From DATAOG01 sp963798075 (GTDB lineage Bacteria; Pseudomonadota; Alphaproteobacteria; Geminicoccales; Geminicoccaceae): a DNA stretch of 64,000 nt. Position numbers and translations under genes: made by a program. Under the pieces are notes generated by a model, which worked only from the letters and a program-made list of their open reading frames with translations, was not told the DNA's origin and ran no database searches. Below, piece after piece: positions 54,736 through 63,278 of this stretch (its first letter is position 1; each line of letters starts with the position of its first letter). Location: the NCBI GenBank assembly GCA_963798075.1, contig CAWCRU010000036.1, forward strand, positions 124,001 to 188,000, in the 5' to 3' direction.

Positions 54736-56037
54736 TCAGGGCGCGTAGGCGTGCCCGGCCGGCAGCGGCAGCACCGGATCGACCGTCTGGATCGCGGTCG
54801 GCCAGGCGATCTTGGCCTCGCCGTCGATGTACTGCATGAGCACCGGCGAGGAGCGCTCGTTCTGGCCGGCCATCGGCGTGCCGGGCGGGTAGAACTTGAC
54901 GCCGTAACCCTGGATCGTGCCGCCGTCGGGGATGTCGGTGTCGAGCGCCGCCTTGCGCAGCGCCTCGGGGTCGATGCCGCCATATTTGGTGATCGCGCGC
55001 GGCAGGACGTCGGTCAGGAAGATATAGGTCTGGTTGAAGCCCATCGAGACGTGCGGCGGCACGTCGGTCGCCCCGGTCTTGGCCTTGTAGCGCTTGACCA
55101 TCTCGTCGATCAGATCGCCCAGGCCGGGCTTGAGGGTGCTCGGATCGAGCAGCTGGGCCGCCACCGAATCGACGCTGTAGAAATCGTTGACGTCGTCGCC
55201 GAAGGTCTCGCGCAGCTTGTCGATCTGGCTGTAGCCGGCGCCATGGCCGATCAGCGCCTTGAACTTGAGGCCCTGCTCCTTGGCCTGGCGCAGGAACAGC
55301 GTGATGTCGGGATTGTAGCCGGTGTGCAGGATCACGTCCGGGCGCGCCCGGCGCAGCTTGGTCACCAGGCTCGAGAGGTCGGGCGTCGAGGCCGAATAGG
55401 CCTCCTTGAGGACGATCTGCATGCCGTCCTTGCCGCAGAACTCCTCGTTGCTCGCGGCGACGCCGGTGCCGTAGGGGCCATCCTCGTTGATGATCGCGAC
55501 CTTGAGGTCGGCGGGCTTGATGCCGAGCTTCTTCTCGCTGTACTCGTTGAGGAAGCTGCAGGACGCCCAGCCGTACTGGTCGCTGTGGACCTGCGCCCGG
55601 AACACGTGCGTCAGGTTCTTGTCCTTGAAGACCGCCGAGGCGACGCAGGTATTGATCCACATGAACTTCTTCTCGGCGTCGACCTTCTGGGCGAGCGGGA
55701 CGCAATGGGCGCTGGAATAGACGCCCATGAGCAGATCGACGTTCTCCTGATTGAGCAGGCGCTCGCCCTCGCTGATCGCGACCTCGGCCTTGGACTGGGC
55801 ATCGGCGATCACTGGCACGATCTTGTAGCCCTCGACCCCGCCCCTCTCGTTGACGACGTCGATCGCTTCCTCGGTGCCGATCGCGGCCGCCTCGGAGCCG
55901 CCGGCCGCGAACGGCCCGGTGAAGTCGAAGAGCACGCCGATCTTGACCTCCTTGTCGGCGGCCAGCGCCGGGCCGCCCAGAAGCAGGGTGGCCGCCACGC
56001 CGAGCGCCGGCCCTCGCAAGCTCGATGTCCAGCCCAT
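54736..56037 (-). CDS. livK: Branched-chain amino-acid ABC transporter substrate-binding protein
   Basis: 433 residues with signal peptide (LGVAATLLLGGPALA) and a Leu/Ile/Val-binding-type fold: KIGVLFDFTGPFAAGG, AIDVVNERGGVEGYKI, an INEDGPYGTG segment and VGYNPD-type ligand loop (HTGYNPDITLFLRQ). First gene of the livKGFHM run, 12 bases before livG. Its 400-residue mature length and TGPFAAGG motif fit type I binding proteins for amides, aromatic acids or amino acids. The ligand is not determined. Confidence 0.92.
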   Translation of the reverse strand: MGWTSSLRGPALGVAATLLLGGPALAADKEVKIGVLFDFTGPFAAGGSEAAAIGTEEAIDVVNERGGVEGYKIVPVIADAQSKAEVAISEGERLLNQENVDLLMGVYSSAHCVPLAQKVDAEKKFMWINTCVASAVFKDKNLTHVFRAQVHSDQYGWASCSFLNEYSEKKLGIKPADLKVAIINEDGPYGTGVAASNEEFCGKDGMQIVLKEAYSASTPDLSSLVTKLRRARPDVILHTGYNPDITLFLRQAKEQGLKFKALIGHGAGYSQIDKLRETFGDDVNDFYSVDSVAAQLLDPSTLKPGLGDLIDEMVKRYKAKTGATDVPPHVSMGFNQTYIFLTDVLPRAITKYGGIDPEALRKAALDTDIPDGGTIQGYGVKFYPPGTPMAGQNERSSPVLMQYIDGEAKIAWPTAIQTVDPVLPLPAGHAYAP

Positions 56038-56165
56038 GATTCCAAGCCTCCTGAGGTGATTGTCCCGTTCCCGGATCGTTGCAGCGAACTGTCCCGGATG
56101 CCTCCGGAGCTGTCAAGGCCGGCCCGGCGTGGTCGGGCGCCGGCGGCAATGCTAGGGTCCTGGCC

Positions 56166-56354
56166 ATGCAACCGCACCCCTGGCTGAAGCCGCTCGGGCG
56201 CCGGGTCGGGACCACCGTCGCCTGTGGGCTCTGGGCCGCCTTCGAGGCCTGGTACGAGCCGGGGGGCCTCTGGTTCTGGCTGGCGCTCGGCGCGACCGCT
56301 TACGCGGTCTGGGATTTTTTCCTGTCAGGCAACTACCGCGACGCGCCCGAGTAG
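56166..56354 (+). CDS. Small membrane protein
   Basis: A 62-residue protein with two hydrophobic stretches (VGTTVACGLWAAFEAWYE and LWFWLALGATAYAVWDFFL), rich in Trp. The ATG at 56166 gives a compact protein; the upstream in-frame extension lies in the livK promoter region. No family recognised; the WDFF-SGNY ending resembles small conserved proteins of Rhodospirillales. It is divergent from livK and converges with the phosphodiesterase gene. Confidence 0.6.
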   Translation: MQPHPWLKPLGRRVGTTVACGLWAAFEAWYEPGGLWFWLALGATAYAVWDFFLSGNYRDAPE

Positions 56355-56381
56355 GCAGTGCCGCCCGCGGCTGCGCGCCGT

Positions 56382-57191
56382 TCAGCCGCTCGCCGCCGCC
56401 TGGTCGCTGAAGCGGCCGATCGGAAAATCGCCGATGAAATCCTGGTGGCTGACGAGCCCGTGGCCCTCCCGCCAGTCGTGCAGCAGCACGGCCGGCGGCT
56501 CCAGCACCCATCGCGGCGGCGCGTCCGTGAGGGTCAGCTGGACGGCGTGCGCGATGCCGGGGCCGATCTGCGCGAGCGTGCCGGCAAAGCGGCTTTGCAC
56601 GCTCCGATGGACGTGGCCGCACAGCACGCGCGCGACCTCCGGATGCGGGCCGATGACGTCGGCCAGCGCCTCGCCGTCCTCGAGCATCATCGCATCCATG
56701 TGGTCGATCCCGGTCCGGAACGGCGGGTGATGCAGGGCGACGACGGTCGGCTGCCCCGACGCCCGGTCGAGCTCGCGCGCGAGCCAGGCGAGCTGCTCCG
56801 GACCCAGCCGGCCGCCGGGCTGGCCCTCGATCAGGCTGTCGAGCCCGATCAGGCGAAGCGGCCCGAGGTCGGCCGCGAAGCGGAGCGGCCCTGCGGCCGG
56901 GAACAGCCCGAGATGGGCGAAGGCCGCGCGCATCAGCTCGCGATCGTCGTGATTGCCGGGCATCGGAAACAGCGGCGCCCGCAACCGGCCGAGGCCGCGC
57001 ATGAGCTCGGCCCAGACCGCAGCGTCGCCGTCGTTGCAGAGATCGCCCGTGATCAGCACCGCGTCGGCCGCGGGCTCGAGCGCGTTCAGGTGATCGATCG
57101 CCTGCTCGAGGCAGCCGGCCGTGTCGACCTGGCCGAAGAGGAGCGTGCCCTTGGGCAAAAAATGCAGGTCCGAGATCTGCGCGATCAGCAT
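56382..57191 (-). CDS. cpdA: Metallophosphoesterase, CpdA-like 3',5'-cAMP phosphodiesterase
   Basis: 269 residues with all calcineurin-type motifs of class III cyclic nucleotide phosphodiesterases: SDLH (D8, H10), ITGDLCND (D50), GNHDD (N80, H81), ALHHPPF and GHVHRS. CpdA hydrolyses cAMP and related enzymes of this family also act on 2',3'-cyclic nucleotides or phospholipids, so the exact substrate is by family. It is a plausible partner to the CRP-type site upstream of the patatin gene. Confidence 0.9.
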   Translation of the reverse strand: MLIAQISDLHFLPKGTLLFGQVDTAGCLEQAIDHLNALEPAADAVLITGDLCNDGDAAVWAELMRGLGRLRAPLFPMPGNHDDRELMRAAFAHLGLFPAAGPLRFAADLGPLRLIGLDSLIEGQPGGRLGPEQLAWLARELDRASGQPTVVALHHPPFRTGIDHMDAMMLEDGEALADVIGPHPEVARVLCGHVHRSVQSRFAGTLAQIGPGIAHAVQLTLTDAPPRWVLEPPAVLLHDWREGHGLVSHQDFIGDFPIGRFSDQAAASG

Positions 57192-57311
57192 TCGTCTGAC
57201 CCTTCCCTGGTACGCAGGCGTTCGGCGCTAGGCCTCCGGCCCTGAATTTGCTGAAATAGCGGCAGAGCGGCCGGCCGGGCAACCCGTGGCCGGTCGTCTT
57301 GGGAGAGGACA

Positions 57312-57482
57312 ATGGGCGCGCGCATCGCAATCGTCCGGGCGCTGGGACTGATGACCATAGCCGGGCCCGCCTGCGCGCTCGATCCGGTCACGGGCCTCTA
57401 TCCGAAGGACCTCGATCTGGCCAGAGCCTCTGCCTTGCAATTCGTCAACCGGAAGGTCGGCATGGACCCGAAGCCGGGCTGA
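57312..57482 (+). CDS. Small secreted hypothetical protein
   Basis: A 56-residue frame preceded by GGGAGAGG, ACA, then ATG, an excellent ribosome site. It encodes a signal peptide-like start (RIAIVRALGLMTIAGPACA) and a mature part of about 35 residues (LDPVTGLYPKDLDLARAS...). No family recognised. It sits 120 bases from the divergent phosphodiesterase gene and 60 bases before the O-antigen-ligase-like gene. Confidence 0.5.
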   Translation: MGARIAIVRALGLMTIAGPACALDPVTGLYPKDLDLARASALQFVNRKVGMDPKPG

Positions 57483-57544
57483 GCCTGCATGAGCGTTGCG
57501 AAGCGCGCTCGTCCGCCCGGCCGGCCGCAGCGGGACCAGCGAGC

Positions 57545-58939
57545 GTGAACCTCCTTTCCGATCTCGGTCCGGCCAGGCCCGCGCTGGTCCTGGTGGCGAC
57601 CGGAGCTCTGCTCCTGCTGGTCGTTTGGCTGGCCTGGCGCAAGCCGACCTTGGCACTTGTGCTCGCGCTCGCCGCGCTCGCCATCCGGCCGGAGCTGCTC
57701 TGGGGCGGGCGGGCCATCAACTCCGCCTGGGGGATGAACCAGAGCCTGGTCCTGTTCGGTCTCGCCGTCAACGCGCTCCGCTACGGGATCCGCCGGACCA
57801 TCAACTGGCCGATCCTGGCCCTGATCCTCGTGCTCGGCCTCAATCTGGCGTTCGGCCACCTGCACCCGAAGCTGACACTCCCCTTCATGCTCGAGAGCCT
57901 GGCGGTTCTGGCGCTGCCCTTCGCCTTCACTCAGGTCGTGCTGGCGCCCGGCTCGCGCGGGACCTATGCCTTGGCGATCATGCTGACGCCGCTGCTCAGC
58001 GTGGCGCTCGCCGTGCTGCTGGCCGCCGCCGAGATTCGGCCCCTGTCCCTCCTGGGCTGGAGCCGCTACGCTCGGCTGGAGGGCGCGACCGGCAATGCAT
58101 CGGTCTTCGCGACCCTGGCCTTCTCGGGCCTGGTGGCGGCCCTGCACGAATCGAGCCGGCAAGACCGCTGGTACGCGGGACTGTTCGCTGCGCTCAACTT
58201 CGCTCTGGTGGTCCTCAGCCTGACCCGCATGGCCGTGTTCGCCAGCCTCGTGTTCGCGCTCACCTATGCCTTCGTGTCGGCGGAGCTGCGCGCGCGCTGG
58301 CGCGCCCGTCCGATCGTGGGGCTGCTGATCGTCGCGGTCGCCGTCGGCGTCCTCATCGTCTGCTGGGCGAAACTGGAGGGACGCATGTTCAGGGGGCCGG
58401 AGGGCGACGTCAACCTGTCCGGGCGCGGGGACCTGTGGCGGTTCTACTATCAGGAGTTCCTGTCCAGCCCGGTCGTCGGCCGCGGCCTCGGTGCCGGCTT
58501 CGTCGCCGCCCGCGACTGGCTCCCGGGCCTGACCGCGCCGCACAACGAATACCTGCATTTCCTTGTCATCGGAGGCGTGGTCGGCTTCGTCGCGCTGGTC
58601 GGCGGGATCGGCCTGTGGTACCGGCAGCTCCTGGAAAGCGCCCCGGCCAGCGACCGGCTGTGCCTCTTGGCTCTGATTCCAGCGCTCGCGCTCTACATCG
58701 TCACCGACAACCTGTCCTTCTACGTCACCGCCCTGCCGATCTACGCTTATCTGGGCGTGCTTTTGACCCGCTCGTCGCTCGCGGCGCCGATCTCGCGTCG
58801 CAATCCCGCGGCAACGCCGGCGGGCGCCCGGCCGAGCAGCGCCGACCCTCCGGCCGACGACCGGATCCGCGAAGCCTTCGCGCGCATGCGGGCCACCAGC
58901 GACGCGATCCAGCGCGTCACCAGCCGGCGTAGCCGGTAA
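57545..58939 (+). CDS. O-antigen ligase/polymerase (Wzy/WaaL)-like membrane protein
   Basis: 464 residues with about eleven membrane helices and the periplasmic loop of the O-antigen ligase family: GRGDLWRFYYQEFLSSPVVGRGLGAGF followed by PHNEYLHFLVIGG, whose conserved His and the G-G-x(n)-HN motif characterise WaaL/Wzy_C proteins. These enzymes join or ligate glycan repeats to lipid A-core or other acceptors. No other glycan genes are nearby. The GTG start has only a weak ribosome site. The last 23 bases overlap the aminotransferase gene on the other strand. Confidence 0.85.
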   Translation: MNLLSDLGPARPALVLVATGALLLLVVWLAWRKPTLALVLALAALAIRPELLWGGRAINSAWGMNQSLVLFGLAVNALRYGIRRTINWPILALILVLGLNLAFGHLHPKLTLPFMLESLAVLALPFAFTQVVLAPGSRGTYALAIMLTPLLSVALAVLLAAAEIRPLSLLGWSRYARLEGATGNASVFATLAFSGLVAALHESSRQDRWYAGLFAALNFALVVLSLTRMAVFASLVFALTYAFVSAELRARWRARPIVGLLIVAVAVGVLIVCWAKLEGRMFRGPEGDVNLSGRGDLWRFYYQEFLSSPVVGRGLGAGFVAARDWLPGLTAPHNEYLHFLVIGGVVGFVALVGGIGLWYRQLLESAPASDRLCLLALIPALALYIVTDNLSFYVTALPIYAYLGVLLTRSSLAAPISRRNPAATPAGARPSSADPPADDRIREAFARMRATSDAIQRVTSRRSR

Positions 58940-60245
58940 GCGCTGTGTCCGGGACGCGCTGCTGCGCGACATCCTCAAGCGCCCGGTCGAGGATCTGAAG
59001 GCCCTCCTTGACCTCGGCAGCACTCAGCGTGATCGGCGGCGTCAACTCGAGCACGTTGGAGTGCTGGCCGACGTAGAAGACCGCGGCGCCAAGCTCGCGC
59101 GCCCGGTAGGCGACCTTGGCGCAGGACCTGGTGGCCGGCTGCCTGGTCTGGCGGTCCTGGACCAGCTCGACGCCGAGCACGAGACCGCGGCCGCGCACCT
59201 CGCCGATCATGGGATGCTTGTTGGCCAGCTGGCGGAGGCCTTCGAGCAGCTCGGCGCCGCGGGCCGCGGCGTTCGCCATCAGATCGTCCGCCTGGATGGT
59301 GCGCAGCACCGCCCGCCCGGCCGCGGCCGAGACCGGGTTGCCGGCGGTCGTGGTGATCGTGAGCCCGCGCGGGTCGTTCATGATGCCGGCCGGGCCGACC
59401 ACGGCCGACAGCGGCAGGCCGCCGCCCAGCGCTTTGCCATAGGAGATCAGGTCGGGGACGATCCCTTCCACTTCGAAGGCGTGGAACTGGCCGGTCCGCC
59501 CGGCGCCGACCTTGACCTCGTCGCAGATCAAAAGGATGCCGTGGCGCTTGCAGATCCCGGCCAGCCCCCTGAGGAAGCCCGGCGGCGGCACGATGTCGCC
59601 GCCATCGCACATCAAGGCTTCCAAAAAGACGCCCGCGACCTGTGCGGGCGGGGCGATGCTCGCGAGCAGATACTCGAAATAGTCGAGCACGGCTTGCCCT
59701 ACGTCGCCTGGGAAAGGCGGCCGGTAGGGATCGGGGTAGGGCAGGTAGATCTGGCCCGGATGGGCGCTCGAGACGGTGTTGAGCTGGAGCGCGTTGTAGC
59801 CCGAGACCGCGAGGCTCGAGCTCAGGCCCCCGTGGGTCCCGCCGATGAACGAGACAAAGCGCCGCCGCCCGGTCGCGGCCGTGATCGCGCGCACGATCGC
59901 CTCGTTGGCATCCGAACCGCAGTGGCCGAGCCAGACCCGCCGGTCGGAACTGCCCGGCACCAGCGCCAAGAGCTCCTCGGCGAGCGCCACCGCCTGCTCG
60001 TTGGTCGAGCTGACATTACTCGCCGAGGCGAGGCTGCCCAGGGCTTCGGCGACCGCCTCCCTGACCGCCGGATGATTGTAGCCGAGCGTCGCCGCCCCCC
60101 AGGTGCCCGAAAGATCCAGGATTCGCTGCCCGCGCTCGTCGATCAGATAGGAGCCCTCGCCGCCGACCACCGAGAGTGGGAAAAAGCGGATCTTCTGGAT
60201 CTCGGCGATCGCCTTGCGTTCGCGTTCCTCGAGGGTACCCGGCAT
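58917..60245 (-). CDS. Class III pyridoxal-phosphate aminotransferase
   Basis: 442 residues, fold type I class III: GTWGAATLGYNHPAV near the N-terminus, GHCGSDANEAIVRA, the PLP-nitrogen Asp in ICDEVKVGAGRTG (D242) and the Schiff-base Lys in SYGKALGGGLPLSA (K271). The family includes GABA, ornithine and diaminobutyrate aminotransferases. The neighbours (N-formylglutamate amidohydrolase, an isochorismatase-family hydrolase, a Liv-type importer) suggest degradation of an amino acid or amine. It overlaps the O-antigen-ligase-like gene tail-to-tail by 23 bases. Confidence 0.9.
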   Translation of the reverse strand: MPGTLEERERKAIAEIQKIRFFPLSVVGGEGSYLIDERGQRILDLSGTWGAATLGYNHPAVREAVAEALGSLASASNVSSTNEQAVALAEELLALVPGSSDRRVWLGHCGSDANEAIVRAITAATGRRRFVSFIGGTHGGLSSSLAVSGYNALQLNTVSSAHPGQIYLPYPDPYRPPFPGDVGQAVLDYFEYLLASIAPPAQVAGVFLEALMCDGGDIVPPPGFLRGLAGICKRHGILLICDEVKVGAGRTGQFHAFEVEGIVPDLISYGKALGGGLPLSAVVGPAGIMNDPRGLTITTTAGNPVSAAAGRAVLRTIQADDLMANAAARGAELLEGLRQLANKHPMIGEVRGRGLVLGVELVQDRQTRQPATRSCAKVAYRARELGAAVFYVGQHSNVLELTPPITLSAAEVKEGLQILDRALEDVAQQRVPDTALTGYAGW

Positions 60246-60359
60246 GCCTTCTCTCTCCCGCCACGCGGTTCTTTTGCCGACCGGCGCTTTCGCCTAGGAT
60301 GGCATGGAACTCGCATGCCGGCCAAGCCGTGAGCAGAGAGAACCGGGCGGGGGGAAGCG

Positions 60360-61199
60360 TTGGAAGCCGGGGAGACGCTGAGCTGGATCGCGGCCGACGA
60401 ACCGCCGGCCTTCGAGCTGGTCAACCCGGCCGGCCGCGGGCGCGCGATCCTGGTCTGCGACCACGCGAGCTTTCGGATCCCCCGCCGGCTCGGCGCGCTC
60501 GGTCTGCGCGATGCCGAGCGTCTCCGCCACGTCGTCTGGGACATCGGCGCCGCAACGCTCGCAAGGCACCTGGCCAAGATCCTCGATGCGCCGCTGCTGC
60601 TCTCCGGCTACTCGCGTCTGGTAGTCGACTGCAACCGGCCGCTGGATATTGGCTCGGCCTTTTGCACCCGCAGCGAGGACGTCGACGTGCCGGCCAATCG
60701 CGGCCTCTCGGATGCCGAGAAGGCGGCCCGTGCGGAGGCCTTCTACTGGCCTTACCAGGACGCCGTCCACGCGTTGGTGGCATCGCGCACGGGCGGTGGG
60801 CGGCCGCCGGTCATGGTCTCGATCCACTCCTTCACGCCTGTCTATCACGGCCGCGCACGCCCCTGGCAGATCGGCGTCCACTATCGGCACGACCGGCGCC
60901 TTGCCGCCCTCATGCTCGAGGCCCTGCGCGCCGACGGCTCGCTCTGCGTCGGCGACAACGAGCCCTACCGGGTGGCACTCGACGAGGACTACACCGTCCC
61001 GGTCCACGCCGAGCTGCGCGGCCTGCCCTACGTGCTGTTCGAGATCCGCCAGGATCTGATCGGCGACGATGCCGGCGCCGAGGCCTGGGCGCGCCGCCTC
61101 GGCGGCCTCCTCGCCCACGCGCTGACCGATCCCTGCCTCGACCATCTGGCGGCGCCCGCGACCGACCTCGAGGCGCCCCGCTATCAGAAAAAAGGATGA
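60360..61199 (+). CDS. N-formylglutamate amidohydrolase family protein
   Basis: 279 residues of the N-formylglutamate deformylase (HutG/FGase) family: VCDHASFRIPRRL, the metal-site YSRLVVDCNRP, SIHSFTPVYHG and VGDNEPY. The enzyme releases formate from N-formylglutamate; many family members outside the histidine pathway act on other N-acyl amino acids. The start is TTG with GGGGGGAAGC upstream. The isochorismatase-family gene begins five bases after the stop, so they form one transcript. Confidence 0.88.
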   Translation: MEAGETLSWIAADEPPAFELVNPAGRGRAILVCDHASFRIPRRLGALGLRDAERLRHVVWDIGAATLARHLAKILDAPLLLSGYSRLVVDCNRPLDIGSAFCTRSEDVDVPANRGLSDAEKAARAEAFYWPYQDAVHALVASRTGGGRPPVMVSIHSFTPVYHGRARPWQIGVHYRHDRRLAALMLEALRADGSLCVGDNEPYRVALDEDYTVPVHAELRGLPYVLFEIRQDLIGDDAGAEAWARRLGGLLAHALTDPCLDHLAAPATDLEAPRYQKKG

Positions 61200-61203
61200 C
61201 CCC

Positions 61204-61881
61204 ATGCAGCGCACCGAGATCGACGCCATCCCGCTCGCGGGCGACGTCGCCTTCCGCCAGCGCCCGGTCGAGCCGGACCGGACGGCGCTGCTGGTGATCG
61301 ATCTGCAAAAGGGCGAGTACAACCCCGGAAAAATCGCGGCCGAGCCGCAGCACGCCTACCTGTTCGAACGCATCCGCGACGTCGTCATCCCGAACGGCCA
61401 GAAGCTGCTCGCCGCCTGCCGCGCGGCCGGGGTCGAGGTGATCTACACGGTGGTCGAGGCCCTGACCCTCGACGGCCGCGACCGCAGTCTCGACTACAAG
61501 GTCTCGGGCATCTTTTTCCCCAAAGGATCACCCGACGCCCGGGTGCTCGACGAGCTGAAGCCGCTCGAGAACGAGATCATCATCCCCAAGACCTCGTCCA
61601 GCCTCTTCAACTCGACGAATTTCGAGTACGTGCTGCGCAACTTGGGCGTCGAGTATGTCATGGTCATGGGCATCGTTACCGACCAGTGCGTCGAGACCGC
61701 GGTGCGCGACGGCTGCGATCGCGGCTTCCTCATGACCCTGATCGAAGACGCCTGCGCCACCTTCTCGGACCAGCGCCAGAAGGAATCGCTAATCGGCTTC
61801 AACGGCTACTGCCGGATTCGCACGACCGAGCAGGTGGTCGAGGAGCTGCGGCGGTCGACGGGCGTCCGAGCGGTTGCCTGA
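61204..61881 (+). CDS. Isochorismatase-family cysteine hydrolase
   Basis: 225 residues with the complete cysteine-hydrolase triad: D33 in LLVIDLQKG, K129 in IIPKTSSS and C162 in GIVTDQCVETAVR. The family includes nicotinamidases, ureidoacrylate and biuret/carbamate-type amidohydrolases that cleave amide or carbamoyl bonds. Cotranscribed with the N-formylglutamate amidohydrolase-like gene and followed by a binding-protein gene, it probably processes an imported amide. The start ATG lies four bases after the previous stop. Confidence 0.9.
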   Translation: MQRTEIDAIPLAGDVAFRQRPVEPDRTALLVIDLQKGEYNPGKIAAEPQHAYLFERIRDVVIPNGQKLLAACRAAGVEVIYTVVEALTLDGRDRSLDYKVSGIFFPKGSPDARVLDELKPLENEIIIPKTSSSLFNSTNFEYVLRNLGVEYVMVMGIVTDQCVETAVRDGCDRGFLMTLIEDACATFSDQRQKESLIGFNGYCRIRTTEQVVEELRRSTGVRAVA

Positions 61882-61986
61882 GCTGCGCAGGAGATCGCGC
61901 CGAGCGTGGCTTTACACCCCCGCAGGCTGGGATTACTGGTCGATCGGCAGCACGGCGGCCGTGCCATCCAAACCGGGAGGAACGAG

Positions 61987-63207
61987 ATGAGGCCCACGAT
62001 CAAGGCGCACGCCCTTTGGGCGGGCGCGGCCGTCACGCTGGCTCTGGCAGGCTCGGCCCGGGCCGCCGACGACGAGGTCGTGATCGGGTTCGCGGTCGCC
62101 GAGAGCGGCTGGATGAACGCCTACGACGGCCCGCCGCTCAAGGGGGCCATGATGGCGATCGACGACTTCAACGCCAAGGGCGGCATCCTCGGCAAGCAGA
62201 TCAAGGCCGTGGTCTCGGACACCAAGACCGACACCGTCCAGGGCGCCAAGGCGGCAGCCGAGGTGATCGCCAAGGGCGCCCAGTTCATGGCGGTCTCCTG
62301 CGACTACGACATGGGCGCGCCGGCGGCCACGGTCGCCAACGACAACCAGATCATCGCGCTCGCGTTCTGCGCCTCGGATGCCAAGATGGGGGTCCAGGGC
62401 ATCGGCCCCTACGCCTTCACCATGGAGATCTATGGCCAGGGCGAGGGCGCGGTCGGCGCCGCCTACGCCTGGAAGCGCGGTTGGCGCAAGGCCTACGGGC
62501 TGCTGGATGCCTCGCTCGAATACGACAAGAGCATCTGTGACGGCTTTCTCGAACACTGGAAGAAGCTCGGCGGCGAAGTGGTCGGCGCCGACACCTTCAT
62601 GCAGGAGGATGCTTCGATCGCCTCGCAGATCACCCGCTACAAGCAGGCGGCCGCCGAGAACGGCGAGCCCGATGTGATGATGCTGTGCTCGGTCGTGCCG
62701 GGTGCCGTCAGCGCGATCCGCCAGATCCGCGCGGCCGGCATCGAGGTGCCGATCATCGGCGGCGATTCGATGGACGGCGATTACTGGGTCGAGGGGGTCC
62801 CCGGTCTCAATGACCACTACGCGGTCACCTTCGGCTCGAAGTATCAGGACGATCCGCGCGCCGCGGTCAACGATTTCTTCAAGCGCTACAAGGACAAGTA
62901 CGGCGAGCCGGAGAGCTCGTTCCCGCTCAATGGCTACAGCGTGATCGAGGCGATCAAGATCGCGGCCGAGCGCGCCGGCAGCCTGGACAGCGACGCGGTC
63001 CTGGCCGAGCTCAACAAGTTCGACAAGCAGCCCCTGCTCTGGGGGGCCACGACCTTCAGCGACCAGATGCACATCGATCTCGTGCACCCGATGGCGGTGA
63101 TCCAGATCCAGAACGGCAAGGGCAGCTTCGCCGATCTGATCACGGTCGATGACCCGCCGGACCTCAAGCTGATCTTCCCGGACTTCACGGCCGACCTCTA
63201 CAAGTGA
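61987..63207 (+). CDS. Liv-type ABC transporter substrate-binding protein
   Basis: 406 residues, signal peptide (ALWAGAAVTLALAGSARA) and a type I periplasmic binding protein: VVIGFAVAESGWMNAYDGPPLKGAMMAIDDFNAKGGILG, EVIAKGAQFMAVSCDYD, VVPGAVSAIRQIRAAGIEVPIIGGDSMDG. The DEVVIGFAVAESGWMN...PP start is characteristic of a subgroup of Liv-like proteins binding small polar amides or urea-like ligands. The ATG has GGGAGG six bases upstream. A hairpin and then a LivH-type permease follow. Together with the amidohydrolase genes this looks like uptake and breakdown of one compound. Confidence 0.9.
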   Translation: MRPTIKAHALWAGAAVTLALAGSARAADDEVVIGFAVAESGWMNAYDGPPLKGAMMAIDDFNAKGGILGKQIKAVVSDTKTDTVQGAKAAAEVIAKGAQFMAVSCDYDMGAPAATVANDNQIIALAFCASDAKMGVQGIGPYAFTMEIYGQGEGAVGAAYAWKRGWRKAYGLLDASLEYDKSICDGFLEHWKKLGGEVVGADTFMQEDASIASQITRYKQAAAENGEPDVMMLCSVVPGAVSAIRQIRAAGIEVPIIGGDSMDGDYWVEGVPGLNDHYAVTFGSKYQDDPRAAVNDFFKRYKDKYGEPESSFPLNGYSVIEAIKIAAERAGSLDSDAVLAELNKFDKQPLLWGATTFSDQMHIDLVHPMAVIQIQNGKGSFADLITVDDPPDLKLIFPDFTADLYK

Positions 63208-63224
63208 CCGGTGATTGATCGGTT

Positions 63225-63258
63225 CGGGCGCGGCTCCGATCGACCGGCGCCGCGCCCG
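63225..63258 (+). terminator. Hairpin between binding-protein and permease genes
   Basis: A perfect 10-bp GC stem (63225-63234 with 63249-63258), 14-base loop, begins 18 bases after the binding-protein stop. No T tract follows. Such hairpins commonly set the ratio of binding protein to permease by processing or attenuation. Confidence 0.5.
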
Positions 63259-63278
63259 CCCGACCGGGGGCGCGATCC